DNA of 63,686 bases from Synergistes sp. (GCA_017537925.1 JAFYJW010000020.1:1-63686); one strand, 5' to 3'. Positions 43,927 through 52,939 are shown, counted from the stretch's first letter. Notes: generated by a model from the sequence alone, not told the origin. Numbers and translations are program-made.

Positions 43927-45633
43927 ATGATTGAAATGATTCCAGACTTGTTATCTCCTGAAATCAAGAGTCAGGCTGAAAAAAGCCTTTTTAACGAATT
44001 CAGAGATTGCAAAACAGAAGAGCATTATATAATTCTCCATTCTTTAGGGCTATCCGATCATGTCAACAACATATTCGGTGAAATTGACTTTGTGGTTATA
44101 TGCCATCAGGGGGTTCTCTGTGTTGAAGTTAAAGGCGGCGATGTGAGCTGTAACAAAGGGGTCTGGAAGTTTACCAATCGATATGGCAAGGTAAACGAGA
44201 AGACAGAAGGTCCTTTCCAGCAGGTCCAGGGAAATATGCAATCATTGAGAGGTCATCTTATGAAGCGGTTGGGGAAATGGGACCCTCTGGTTTCCTGCCA
44301 GTATGCTTCATGCGTGATAATGCCAGATTGTGAATTCAAATATGAAGGTATAGAAATAATACCTGAAATCCTGTTTGACAAAAGATATTACCGAAATCTG
44401 CCGGAAACGATTGAATTCAGTTTTAGTTATTGGCGAAATAAACTGTTAAGTCAGCACGGTTTTGAGGGAAATTATCTATCAGAAAACGAGATGAAACGTC
44501 TTGCGGATATTCTTCGCGGTGATTTTCATTTCGTCCCATCAATGAAAGATACGATTGATTTAACTGTAAAAGCCCTGTGCGCATTAACGGATGAACAATA
44601 TGACATTTTAGAGTCTCTGGATGATAACGACCGTGTTCTTGTTTCAGGTGTTGCCGGTGCAGGGAAAACATTACTGGCAATGGAACAGGCGAGGCGGGTT
44701 TACTGGTCTGGCCGTGATGTTCTGTTCGTTTGCTTTAACAGAAGTATATCGTCCTATGTTCAATACCAGTTTGAAAAAGACGGCGTTGAGATTAAGGCCT
44801 GTACTTTCCATTCCCTACTTGGAGAAGCACCAGGAGATCAATTTCCACCAGATTATTTTGGAAGAGTTCTCCCAGAACAGTTCTTAAAGCAAAATAATGT
44901 TAAAGAATACGATTATCTGATTATTGATGAGGGACAGGATTTATTCAAAGAAGCATACCTTCCTTGCTTGGGACGTCTTGTAAAAGGTGGCCTAAATGAT
45001 GGTAACTGGCTGATTTTCTATGACCAGAATCAAAATCTCTTCAACAACGATAATCAGTTTGATTCATGTATTGGGTACCTAAAGAGATGTGGTGCTGCTT
45101 CATTTAAACTTACTGTTAACTGTCGCAATACAAGACAAATTGTGGATGCCAATACTTTAACAACAGGCATTACTAATATTGGCCGTCCAAAAGTTAATGG
45201 GTTGAGCGTTCAGTACCTCCCATATAACAGCAAGGCGGACGAGCGGAAAATACTTGAAAATGTACTTCAGGAACTAAAAGATGATGGGGTGAACGGGGGA
45301 GATTTGATTATACTGTCTCGTTATTCACTTACGAATCCTGCAAACTGCCTCTGTGGAAACCCTAAACTAACGTCGATTGGCAAAATTAAGTCAACCGGGC
45401 AAATGTGGAGAGCTGGAAAGACAGAGGTGCGCTTTTCAACTGTTTCAGCATTTAAAGGCCTTGAAGCTAAGGTCGTTATCCTGACTGATGTTGACAGTTT
45501 TTCTGATCAAGCTGTTCGTTTGCTGAATTATGTTGCTATATCCCGTGCGAGTTCTTTGCTGTATGTCCTGTACGATTCATCCAAAGAACAAGAGCGTCAG
45601 GATATGCTGATAAGCGGATATTTTAAGATCTAA
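43927..45633 (+). CDS. NERD-domain nuclease fused to a UvrD-like helicase
   Basis: Protein of 568 residues. The N-terminal NERD domain (PD-(D/E)XK nuclease-related) shows GEIDFVVI and VLCVEVKGG near residue 50; the helicase half has Walker A VAGAGKTLLA near 240 and DEGQD at about 333, and AISRAS towards the C-terminus. The ATG at 43927 is chosen; a TTG at 43912 overlaps the drmB-like stop. It takes the position where DISARM operons have the PLD nuclease DrmC. Last gene of the six-gene operon. Confidence 0.85.
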   Translation: MIEMIPDLLSPEIKSQAEKSLFNEFRDCKTEEHYIILHSLGLSDHVNNIFGEIDFVVICHQGVLCVEVKGGDVSCNKGVWKFTNRYGKVNEKTEGPFQQVQGNMQSLRGHLMKRLGKWDPLVSCQYASCVIMPDCEFKYEGIEIIPEILFDKRYYRNLPETIEFSFSYWRNKLLSQHGFEGNYLSENEMKRLADILRGDFHFVPSMKDTIDLTVKALCALTDEQYDILESLDDNDRVLVSGVAGAGKTLLAMEQARRVYWSGRDVLFVCFNRSISSYVQYQFEKDGVEIKACTFHSLLGEAPGDQFPPDYFGRVLPEQFLKQNNVKEYDYLIIDEGQDLFKEAYLPCLGRLVKGGLNDGNWLIFYDQNQNLFNNDNQFDSCIGYLKRCGAASFKLTVNCRNTRQIVDANTLTTGITNIGRPKVNGLSVQYLPYNSKADERKILENVLQELKDDGVNGGDLIILSRYSLTNPANCLCGNPKLTSIGKIKSTGQMWRAGKTEVRFSTVSAFKGLEAKVVILTDVDSFSDQAVRLLNYVAISRASSLLYVLYDSSKEQERQDMLISGYFKI

Positions 45634-45650
45634 ATATGGGTAATATATTA

Positions 45651-45713
45651 TACCAAATCTTACCCTATGTATATTAAAGATAAACCTGTGCTATTATAGG
45701 GAATGATTTGGTA
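45651..45713. promoter_or_regulatory. 18-bp inverted repeat ahead of the methyltransferase gene (probable operator)
   Basis: TACCAAATCTTACCCTAT (45651-45668) and ATAGGGAATGATTTGGTA (45696-45713) are inverted copies with 16 of 18 bases matching, separated by 27 bases. A -10-like TACAAT starts at the edge of the right arm (45712-45717); a similar TATAAT is formed on the minus strand at the left arm. The position just before a ribbon-helix-helix-fused methyltransferase suggests self-regulation. Confidence 0.6.
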
Positions 45714-45741
45714 CAATAAAATTCCCAAGAAGGTTTGAACG

Positions 45742-46863
45742 ATGTTAAAACAGATTCATATCAGAGTGGATGACAGCCTGTTTCAGGCACTTTCAAAGTA
45801 TACAGATAAGGCTGGTTTGTCTGTAAATGACTTCATCGTGAGTTCCATCATGCAAGCTCTAAGTAATCAGACTCAAAATTCAGCCGATACAACCGCGCCC
45901 TTTACATTTATAGATTTATTTGCCGGCATTGGCGGAATGCGAATTGCCTTTGAGTCGAATGGTGGTATTTGCGTTTATTCGAATGAGTGGAATAAATACT
46001 GTCAACAGACGTATTTTGCCAACTTCGGAGAGCAGCCTGACGGTGATATAACGAAGGTAGATGCAAAGATAATTCCTGGTCATGATATTTTGGTAGCCGG
46101 TTTCCCCTGCCAGCCGTTCAGCATTGCAGGTGTATCAAAAAAGCAAAGCCTTGGAAGAGCAACGGGATTTGAAGATAAGACCCAAGGCACACTTTTTTTT
46201 GATGTATGCAGAGTTATCAAAGCAAAACGGCCAAAGGCATTTATGCTTGAAAATGTTAAAAATCTGAAAAGCCATGACAAGGGCAATACATTTAAAATCA
46301 TCATGGAATCTTTGGAAGAGCTTAATTATGAAGTTTTTTATGCTGTTATTGATGGACAGAACTATGTCCCACAACATAGAGAACGTATTCTGATAGTTGG
46401 CTTTGACAGGAAGCGGTATGGGAATAATATAAACTTTTCTTTTGATATAAGTCCTGTTGAACCACGGCCGGTAATGCGAGACATTCTGGAGGCTGATGTT
46501 GATGAGAGATATACTCTGTCGGATAAACTTTGGACCTACCTTCAGGGTTATGCAAAAAAACATAAAGTGGCCGGAAACGGGTTTGGTTTCGGAATAGCTA
46601 ATCCTGACGGAGTGGCGAGAACTCTAAGTGCCAGATATTATAAAGATGGCTCCGAAATACTTGTTGCACAGGAAGGTCGCAACCCAAGAAGACTGACACC
46701 AAGGGAATGTGCAAGACTACAAGGTTTTCCGGATTCTTTTAAAATTGTTGTTTCTGATACACAAGCTTATAAACAGTTTGGCAATTCTGTTGTTGTACCG
46801 CTTATGAAGGATGTTGCCAGACTTATCGCCGCTAAACTAAAAAGGTTGGATGAGCAACAATGA
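45742..46863 (+). CDS. DNA (cytosine-5-)-methyltransferase with N-terminal ribbon-helix-helix domain
   Basis: Protein of 373 residues. Residues 1-45 form a probable ribbon-helix-helix DNA-binding fold ([18 protein letters not shown], then [15 protein letters not shown]). The methyltransferase motifs follow: DLFAGIGGM (I, ~54), [11 protein letters not shown] with catalytic Cys (IV, ~120), ENVKNL (VI), QHRERI (VIII) and QFGNSV (X). Together with the EcoRII-like nuclease the predicted target is CCWGG. AAGAAGG precedes ATG. It may auto-repress from the inverted repeat upstream. Confidence 0.93.
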   Translation: MLKQIHIRVDDSLFQALSKYTDKAGLSVNDFIVSSIMQALSNQTQNSADTTAPFTFIDLFAGIGGMRIAFESNGGICVYSNEWNKYCQQTYFANFGEQPDGDITKVDAKIIPGHDILVAGFPCQPFSIAGVSKKQSLGRATGFEDKTQGTLFFDVCRVIKAKRPKAFMLENVKNLKSHDKGNTFKIIMESLEELNYEVFYAVIDGQNYVPQHRERILIVGFDRKRYGNNINFSFDISPVEPRPVMRDILEADVDERYTLSDKLWTYLQGYAKKHKVAGNGFGFGIANPDGVARTLSARYYKDGSEILVAQEGRNPRRLTPRECARLQGFPDSFKIVVSDTQAYKQFGNSVVVPLMKDVARLIAAKLKRLDEQQ

Positions 46864-48032
46864 GCAATGAAATAGTTTCATTGGCAATTGAAAAAACGCT
46901 GGCAGGGCAACAGGCCTTTTGTAAGTTGCTTTCTCCAAATGACAGTGGTGAGACTGGCGGACATCAGTCAGGCTTCTTAATTTCAAAAACAGCAAAAGAT
47001 ATGCTGTTTTCTGAAGCCGACCTATTGAATCACATTGCAAAGAAAGACATACGGATCAAGTGGCAGGAAGATTTTTACACTGATGCCTGTTTCACATGGT
47101 ATGAAAGTAAGAACGAGCTTAGGATAACAAGGTTTACACGAGGATTCCCTTTTAAAGGGCCTGATTATACTGGGGCGCTGTTTATTCTCATAAAAAATAC
47201 TGACGAGGATTATGCTGGTTTTATTTTCAACACGGAAGATGAAATCATCGAGTTCTTTAATGCTTTTGGTTTGACTCCGGCTGAGACAAACCGACCGTTA
47301 TCTTTTAACCGTACGAAAGCAAGCCTCATAGAGCAACAAAGCATAAATGAGTTCATTGAGGGGCTTACAGTTGAGTTCCCTTCTTCTGAAGTAATGTCTT
47401 CTGCTGCAAGAATGATATGTAATGCTGCTTTTCTGAGCAAATCAGTAACTGTGACAAACCCAGACAAAGCTCTTTTAGCTTGGACTGATGAAGAGTACAA
47501 ACTATTTAAGGCTTTGGAGCACGCTCGGTATAGTGATTCTCTAGGAAAAGGTTTTACTTCTGTTGATGAATTTGTTTCTATGGCTAACCAGGTCTTGAAC
47601 AGGAGGAAAAGCCGTGCTGGAAAAAGCTTGGAACATCACTTAGCAGCAGTATTTGACGAGAATGGTATTTCATACACAGCTCAGGCAATTACTGAGGGCA
47701 ACAAGCGTCCTGATTTCATATTTCCTTCAGAAGTTGCATACCACGACCTTAGTTTCCCTGTCCATAAACTTATCTCTCTTGCAGCTAAAACCACATGTAA
47801 AGACCGTTGGCGTCAGATACTAAATGAGGCCGATCGTCTCAGAGGTGTGAAAAAGTATCTCTGTACCCTTCAACAGGGAGTATCAGCGATGCAGTTAGAT
47901 GAGATGGAGGCTGAGGGCGTAATTCTTGTTGTGCCAAGGCCCTATATTCTTACTTATCCCAGAGAAAAACAGGGTAATATATGGACGCTATCTAAATTTG
48001 TAAGCTATGTAAAGGAAGTTGAACATGGCTGA
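46860..48032 (+). CDS. EcoRII-family type IIE restriction endonuclease
   Basis: Protein of 390 residues with the two EcoRII domains. The N-terminal effector-binding half has [16 protein letters not shown], closely matching EcoRII; the C-terminal catalytic half has [27 protein letters not shown] and [14 protein letters not shown], the PD-(D/E)XK active site. EcoRII cuts before CCWGG and needs a second site as allosteric effector. It starts with ATGA overlap on the methyltransferase stop. Confidence 0.94.
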   Translation: MSNEIVSLAIEKTLAGQQAFCKLLSPNDSGETGGHQSGFLISKTAKDMLFSEADLLNHIAKKDIRIKWQEDFYTDACFTWYESKNELRITRFTRGFPFKGPDYTGALFILIKNTDEDYAGFIFNTEDEIIEFFNAFGLTPAETNRPLSFNRTKASLIEQQSINEFIEGLTVEFPSSEVMSSAARMICNAAFLSKSVTVTNPDKALLAWTDEEYKLFKALEHARYSDSLGKGFTSVDEFVSMANQVLNRRKSRAGKSLEHHLAAVFDENGISYTAQAITEGNKRPDFIFPSEVAYHDLSFPVHKLISLAAKTTCKDRWRQILNEADRLRGVKKYLCTLQQGVSAMQLDEMEAEGVILVVPRPYILTYPREKQGNIWTLSKFVSYVKEVEHG

Positions 48033-48477
48033 TATTAAGTCACCAGAGGCGCGAAGCAAAAACATGGCAGCAATAAAGAACAGAAACACCGAGCCAGAAG
48101 TGTTTTTCAGGAGGAAGTTGTTTTCTATCGGGTTGCGTTATCGGATTAACTCCAAAAAAGTAATAGGGCATCCGGATCTTTGGCTGAAAAAATACAATAC
48201 AGCTGTTTTTATACATGGTTGCTTTTGGCATCGACATAATGGATGTAAGTATTCAACAACACCAGAAACGCGGAAAGATTTCTGGCTTCAAAAATTTGGT
48301 AACAACATTAGAAGAGACAAGTATGTTAAAGAAGAGCTTAAACGCAGGGGGATAAAAACCCTTATTGTATGGGAATGTACAGTGAAAAAAATGAAAGAGA
48401 CACCCTCTGTTGAAAACAGTGTTCTTAATAAAATATACGGGTTCATAAACTCCGAAGACTTATACTTGGAGTTGTAA
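48025..48477 (+). CDS. vsr: Very short patch repair endonuclease Vsr
   Basis: Protein of 150 residues that nicks 5' of the T in T:G mismatches left by deamination of 5-methylcytosine, here presumably at CTWGG/CCWGG. GHPDLWLKKYNTAVFIHGCF and CFWHRHNGC hold the catalytic Asp, His and zinc ligands. AAAGGAAG (48011-48018) supports ATG 48025, and the gene overlaps the endonuclease by eight bases. Companion of C5 methyltransferases. Confidence 0.94.
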   Translation: MADIKSPEARSKNMAAIKNRNTEPEVFFRRKLFSIGLRYRINSKKVIGHPDLWLKKYNTAVFIHGCFWHRHNGCKYSTTPETRKDFWLQKFGNNIRRDKYVKEELKRRGIKTLIVWECTVKKMKETPSVENSVLNKIYGFINSEDLYLEL

Positions 48478-48488
48478 TACTGCGTATT

Positions 48489-49056
48489 CCGGCCGACTGG
48501 TGCAATCAGACCACTGGTGGTGGCGCATCGGTACCGTTGGAAATGGTGCATGGAGACCGCGCGAATGGTGCGCGGTCTTTGCGCCGATTTTTACTCAATA
48601 ATGCCTTTGCGTTTTCGCATGAACTCGCCATGGATCTGGATCACATAGGAATCGTTGAGTATTCCGGCTGTTAGGGGCGGGGTGAAAATCGCCACATAGT
48701 GTCGGGCGAAAATAACCAATTTTGAGTCGGGAGAGAATCGCCACACCCGGTTGGAGGAAAATCGCCAAGCATAAAAGCAACGGCTCAGCTATAGATCGAT
48801 TAGGACAGCATCTGTCAGATGGTGGACTGGTCCTGGCCTCTTGTGCCTGCCATGCGCCCTGCCTGAATGGAATAGGTTTCAAGTTTCTTCCAGCGGAAGC
48901 TCTCGCCACGGATGTTGAAGACCGCTGCATCATCAAAGATGCGGTCAAGAGAGCAGAGAAGTGAATACGCCGGCGAGGATGGTGCATCTTGACCGCGTGC
49001 GTGGTGCATGAAGGCCGGCGGGGATGGTGCATGGTCACCGCGCTCATGGTGCATAG
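48489..49056 (+). repeat. Two tandem pairs of a ~43-bp GGTGCAT repeat (IS21-type binding sites)
   Basis: Related units start near 48489, 48531, 48970 and 49015 and share a CCGG...GGTGCAT...ACCGCG...GGTGCAT pattern. All four are in the same orientation. Such clustered repeats are seen at ends of IS21-family elements where transposase binds. They flank an istB remnant. Confidence 0.5.
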
Positions 49057-49323
49057 TGAACGGCCTCAATATAATGGGCCGCCATCTTCGGGGTCTAATT
49101 CGGCATATGCCGTGGATTCATTGTAAAAGGCGGCTCTATACATCGGAACACATGCCGTTTCCGACCGGCTCTGCCAGCCGGAACGGATTGCTCTGACGAG
49201 CGGATTTACTGGCTCTCTGTCAGCGCCGGGAGAAAAGGGCCAATTGGTCCAATAATGAGTCCAATCATTCCAATTGGCTATTTTCGCCAGACACTATGTG
49301 GCTATTATCACTCGACCCTAACA
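48669..49323. mobile_element. 655-bp IS21-family remnant with terminal inverted repeats
   Basis: Ends TGTTAGGG at 48669 and CCCTAACA at 49323 open into long imperfect inverted repeats; the inner parts, 48692-48721 and 49272-49301, match at 27 of 30 bases. The TG...CA ends fit the IS21 family. The interior has only a fragment of the helper gene istB and sequences that seem to come from another insertion sequence, so it cannot move by itself. Confidence 0.6.
48821..48964 (-). pseudogene. istB 3' fragment (IS21-family helper ATPase)
   Basis: The minus strand encodes LDRIFDDAAVFNIRGESFRW, matching the C-terminal end of IstB helper proteins (LDRLLHHxxVFNIRGESYR). The N-terminal AAA+ part is absent; the upstream side is fused to GGTGCAT repeats. 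Confidence 0.65.
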
Positions 49324-49929
49324 CAATTGACACTAACAGAAAAACTGACTGAATGACTATCGGAAAAATGCTCCTTGAACTGGCAGAAAAACCGAACTTA
49401 TTCGATAACGCGGGGGATGCCCGCAGCGCATCATTGCGCGGTCTTTCGTGTACACGTTTGTTTTTATAAATGACAACTTACCACTAAAAATATGCCAAAC
49501 TTGGACTATAAGGCCGTAAAATAAGGGGTGTTTTGGCAAGGTTGGGGGTATTTACACCCTAAACCTGATTAATCAGGGATAAACAATAATCGACATATTC
49601 CAGAAGATTTGTTTCCTTCACATTGCGGAGTTTCTTTGAAAGAATTTTTTCCGTCGCTTAAATGTTTTTGCCTTCTGTTTGCGGGTGAAGCGCCGCTTTT
49701 TCACTGTTCAGTCAAATAGTGAGAGCATTGCCCGCGGCTTTAAATATCATGGAGGCCTGTCAAGACAATCCCCGCATTTCTGTCGGTATTTTTCCCGCAG
49801 GTATGGTAGATTTAGACGCATTCGATTCAGTATAATGTGACGTGGAAATCGGTATTTATATAGGCTGATACGGGGCTTGAAAAAGCCAGCTGGGAAAATA
49901 CGCGTATTCGCATGAGGAGTTGCAGAAAA
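49324..49929. other. Region between IS remnant and GATase gene
   Basis: About 600 bases with no recognised gene. Right copy of the 17-bp direct repeat is at 49770-49786. A TATAAT at 49831-49836 lies about 95 bases before the next gene but its -35 is poor. An EcoRII-island side remnant may be present around 49350-49470 but nothing can be identified. Confidence 0.4.
49770..49786 (+). repeat. Right copy of 17-bp direct repeat
   Basis: Same sequence and orientation as 31841-31857, with AGACAA upstream in both. Confidence 0.6.
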
Positions 49930-50634
49930 TTGAAGAAACCGATCGTGGGCGTAATGCCATTATGGGATGATGAAAAAGAGAGCATCTGGATGCTGCCGGG
50001 GTATATGGACGGGCTGAGTCAGGCAGGCGCGCTTCCGATCATCTTTCCCTTTTCGGCGGATGAGGGGGAGCTGGCGCAGCTGATGGAATTATGCGACGGA
50101 TTCCTTTTTACCGGCGGTCATGACATATCACCGCAGCTTTATAAAGAAAAGCCGCTGGAGGGGCTTGTTGTCACCTGCGAAAAGCGGGACAGCATGGAGA
50201 CCGTCGTACTGAGGAGTGCCATCGAAGCAGACAAGCCGGTGCTCGGCATATGCCGCGGCCTCCAGTTCATAAATGCCGCTCTCGGCGGCACGCTCTATCA
50301 GGATCTTCCGCTGCAGCATCCCTCTGAGATAGATCATCACGGTCATGCGCCTTACGACAGGCCTGTTCATGACGTAAAGATCAACAGGGATTCTCCGCTG
50401 TTTGAATGTCTTGAGAAGGAGATGCTGCCGGTCAACAGCTATCATCATCAGGGCGTGAAAGACGTCGCCGAAGGGCTTGTATTGATGGCATCCGCGACTG
50501 ACGGGCTTGCGGAAGCCGTTTACAAGCCGGATCAGCGTTTCCTGTGGGCTGTCCAGTGGCATCCGGAGTTTTCATACAAGGTGGACGAGAGCAGCCGGAG
50601 GATATTTAAGGCGTTTGTGGAAGCAATGAAATGA
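49930..50634 (+). CDS. Gamma-glutamyl-gamma-aminobutyrate hydrolase family protein (class I GATase)
   Basis: Peptidase C26-type hydrolase of 234 residues. Catalytic Cys in LGICRGLQ, His/Glu in VQWHPEFS; FTGGHDISP is the oxyanion-side block. Relatives (PuuD) cleave gamma-glutamyl-GABA, but substrate is open. I place the start at TTG 49930 (MKKPIVGVMP) ten bases after AGGAG; ATG 49912 gives six more residues but overlaps that ribosome site. Linked by a four-base overlap to acylphosphatase. Confidence 0.85.
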   Translation: MKKPIVGVMPLWDDEKESIWMLPGYMDGLSQAGALPIIFPFSADEGELAQLMELCDGFLFTGGHDISPQLYKEKPLEGLVVTCEKRDSMETVVLRSAIEADKPVLGICRGLQFINAALGGTLYQDLPLQHPSEIDHHGHAPYDRPVHDVKINRDSPLFECLEKEMLPVNSYHHQGVKDVAEGLVLMASATDGLAEAVYKPDQRFLWAVQWHPEFSYKVDESSRRIFKAFVEAMK

Positions 50635-50897
50635 TCCGCAGGCACATCACCTTCTATGGCCGGGTCCAGGGCGTCGGCTTCCGTTACCGCGCACGGCATG
50701 CCGCTGAGATGTACGGCTGTACAGGCTGGGTGCATAATGACAGCGGCGGCTCCGTGACTATGGAGATCCAGGGCGAGGAGCAGTACATTGACGCGGTGAT
50801 AGCTGCGATAGAACGCGGGGCCTTTGTGTGGATCGAGAGCATGGACGTCAAAACGATCCCTCTAATTGAGGGGGAATACGGCTTCAGGACGAGATGA
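50631..50897 (+). CDS. acyP: Acylphosphatase
   Basis: Complete small enzyme of 88 residues that hydrolyses acyl phosphates. FYGRVQGVGFRYRARHAAE holds the phosphate-binding loop and arginine, GWVHNDSGGSVTMEIQG the catalytic asparagine. ATGA overlaps the GATase stop. Confidence 0.93.
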   Translation: MIRRHITFYGRVQGVGFRYRARHAAEMYGCTGWVHNDSGGSVTMEIQGEEQYIDAVIAAIERGAFVWIESMDVKTIPLIEGEYGFRTR

Positions 50898-50939
50898 GAT
50901 GCGCCTTTTGATCGTTTCGGTATTTGTGAGGAAGCAGAT

Positions 50940-51827
50940 ATGACGGAAAAGGCGAACGACTGCAAGTCGTTGTGTATGCTTATTGCATCGATGCTGATAT
51001 ATGGGACGGTCGGAGTGCTGAGGCGGCAGATTCCGCTGCCCTCCGCGTTTCTGTCTTTCTCGCGCGGTGTGATCGGCGGGCTGTTTCTTTTGATTTTAGC
51101 CAAGGTGATGAAGAAGGATTCGGGGGGCAAACTGCCGCTGAATACTTTCCTGCTTCTTGCGTTTACAGGGGCTCTGATCGGAGTCAACTGGATGCTGCTT
51201 TTTGAGGCATATAACCACACGACGGTCGCTGTGGCCGTGCTGTGCTATTATATGGAGCCCACGATCGTCATGATGTTGTCGCCGGTAATCTTTAAAGAAC
51301 GTCTGACGGTAAAGAAAGCTCTGTGCGCCGCTGTATCCATAATCGGAATGGTTTTTGTCTCCGGTGTGTTAGGTGACAGCGGGGGAGAAAGCGGCGATAT
51401 CCTGGGCGTATTGCTGGCGCTCTCCGCCGCGTTCCTTTATTCCGCCGTTGTCATCATGAACAAGAAGATCGTCGGGGTGGACGCGTATCAGAGAGTGACC
51501 ATTCAGTTATTCTCGACCGGCATCGTTATGCTTCCCTATCTGCTTTTGACGAAGGGATTTGGCAGCCTGGAGTTCAGCGCATCCGCCGTTATCCTGATTT
51601 TCATTTTGGGGATAGTACACACGGGCATCGCCTACGCGCTGTACTTTGGAAGCATGGACGGATTAAGGGTGCAGACGATCGCCGTTTTCAGTTATATAGA
51701 TCCTGTTTCCGCGCTGCTGTTCTCGGCGCTCCTGCTCAGAGAACCGCTGAGCATGCTGAATATAGCGGGCGCTGTCATGATCATCGGCTCGGCATTGATT
51801 AGCGAGCTGCAGACGTCGAAAAAATAA
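50940..51827 (+). CDS. EamA-family (drug/metabolite) transporter
   Basis: Ten-helix membrane protein of 295 residues with two EamA repeats (helices 1-5 and 6-10). ASMLIYGTVGVLRR and ILFIL-type segments and the conserved LREPL before the last helix fit the family. Substrate unknown; relatives export amino acids or metabolites. Lies 42 bases after acylphosphatase, on the same strand. Confidence 0.87.
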   Translation: MTEKANDCKSLCMLIASMLIYGTVGVLRRQIPLPSAFLSFSRGVIGGLFLLILAKVMKKDSGGKLPLNTFLLLAFTGALIGVNWMLLFEAYNHTTVAVAVLCYYMEPTIVMMLSPVIFKERLTVKKALCAAVSIIGMVFVSGVLGDSGGESGDILGVLLALSAAFLYSAVVIMNKKIVGVDAYQRVTIQLFSTGIVMLPYLLLTKGFGSLEFSASAVILIFILGIVHTGIAYALYFGSMDGLRVQTIAVFSYIDPVSALLFSALLLREPLSMLNIAGAVMIIGSALISELQTSKK

Positions 51828-52063
51828 ACTGCTTCTCTCTTAATGATATGACATGGGCTTATGTAACGGGGGAGTCACGCTCCTGACTGCAGACGGGCAT
51901 GGGGCTGCCTGCTGTTTTAACGCAAATAGGTACGCCGCCGCGCCGGACATGGTAAAATTTCTGTATACGACCGGATAAATTGCGGCCGAAGCGGCAGCCG
52001 GAGCTGTCTTTTGATGCAGAATCACAGGGGTAAGCTGCCGGCGTTTGAGGAGATGGAAACGGC

Positions 52064-52939
52064 ATGAGCAATACTTCGATACGTTTTTTCAACGACCGTG
52101 ATGTTCGTGTCGTTTGGGACGATGAGAACTCCAAATGGTGGTTCTCTGTCCCTGACGTCATAGGTGTGATGAACAACGAAACCGACCACGCCAAAAACCG
52201 CAATTATTGGAAGTATTTAAAAGGCAGACTGAGAAGAGAAAACAGCGAGTTGGTTAGTGTCACTAACCAACTGAAACTGACTGCTGCAGATGGAAAACAG
52301 TACAATACCGATGTGCTTGACAGCGCCGGTATCATACTCCTTGCCCAAAATATGCCCAACTCAAAATCAGCCTGTTTTATCGAATGGTTCGCAGCTCCCG
52401 GCGAAAGCACAGACGGCAGAAGCCGGGCAAAAGCCTATGCTCTCTTTGAGAGCGGCGCAGCGGAATCAATAGAGATCGGCACGGTGAAAGGTCTGCGGCA
52501 GATCCACGCATGGCTTTTCAGCGGGTCATACGATTTCGCCGGGCAGATACGCACAAAGAATATCGCCAAACGCGGCTTTCAGTTTGCTGCGGCGCGGTAT
52601 CTCCCTCAGACGCTCAGACAGATAGAATCGATGCCGGACGGTACTTTTGACGAGATCGTGACCAAATATGCCGAGATGAACGTCGCTCACCCGTTTATGG
52701 AGGGCAACGGCCGCAGCGCCCGCATATGGCTTGATATGCTTCTGAAAAAGCGGCTCGGCAAATGCGTGGACTGGAGCAGAATAAGCAAAGGCGACTATCT
52801 TAACGCGATGAAAAAAAGCGTTGCCGACGACTCTGAGATCCGCGCGCTGCTGAAAGGCGCGCTCACCGATAAGACAGGCGACCGCGAGACTTTTATGAAA
52901 GGCATAGACCGTTCGTATCAGTACGAAGAGGAAGAGTAA
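52064..52939 (+). CDS. Bro-N-like domain fused to a Fic domain
   Basis: Protein of 291 residues. Residues 1-110 resemble the Bro-N/phage antirepressor domain (RVVWDDENSKWWFSVPDV, then QLKLTAADGKQYNTDVLD); the C-terminal half is Fic (HPFMEGNGRSAR, the AMP-transfer motif HxFx[DE]GNGRxxR). The last residues SYQYEEEE resemble the C-terminal inhibitory helix of class III Fic proteins, with the usual glycine after glutamate missing. AGGAGATGG precedes ATG. The fusion suggests a phage- or plasmid-derived toxin with a DNA-binding arm. Confidence 0.85.
   Translation: MSNTSIRFFNDRDVRVVWDDENSKWWFSVPDVIGVMNNETDHAKNRNYWKYLKGRLRRENSELVSVTNQLKLTAADGKQYNTDVLDSAGIILLAQNMPNSKSACFIEWFAAPGESTDGRSRAKAYALFESGAAESIEIGTVKGLRQIHAWLFSGSYDFAGQIRTKNIAKRGFQFAAARYLPQTLRQIESMPDGTFDEIVTKYAEMNVAHPFMEGNGRSARIWLDMLLKKRLGKCVDWSRISKGDYLNAMKKSVADDSEIRALLKGALTDKTGDRETFMKGIDRSYQYEEEE
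52248..52272 (+). repeat. 25-bp perfect palindrome inside the Bro-N-Fic gene
   Basis: Two 12-base arms, AGTTGGTTAGTG (52248-52259) and CACTAACCAACT (52261-52272), around a single T at 52260. It codes part of LVSVTNQL. A degenerate version recurs at 54064-54088. Confidence 0.6.

Noticed and set aside
38913-45633. Calling the system canonical DISARM (class 2) with the downstream methyltransferase as DrmMII
   Set aside because: No PLD nuclease (DrmC) or DrmE-like gene is visible, and the methyltransferase pairs with an EcoRII endonuclease in its own operon.
48692-49301. Intact IS with functional transposase
   Set aside because: No istA and only the tail of istB; cannot transpose alone.
49357-49539. 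Short minus-strand frame downstream of the IS remnant
   Set aside because: No ribosome site, no homology pattern, AT-rich chance frame.
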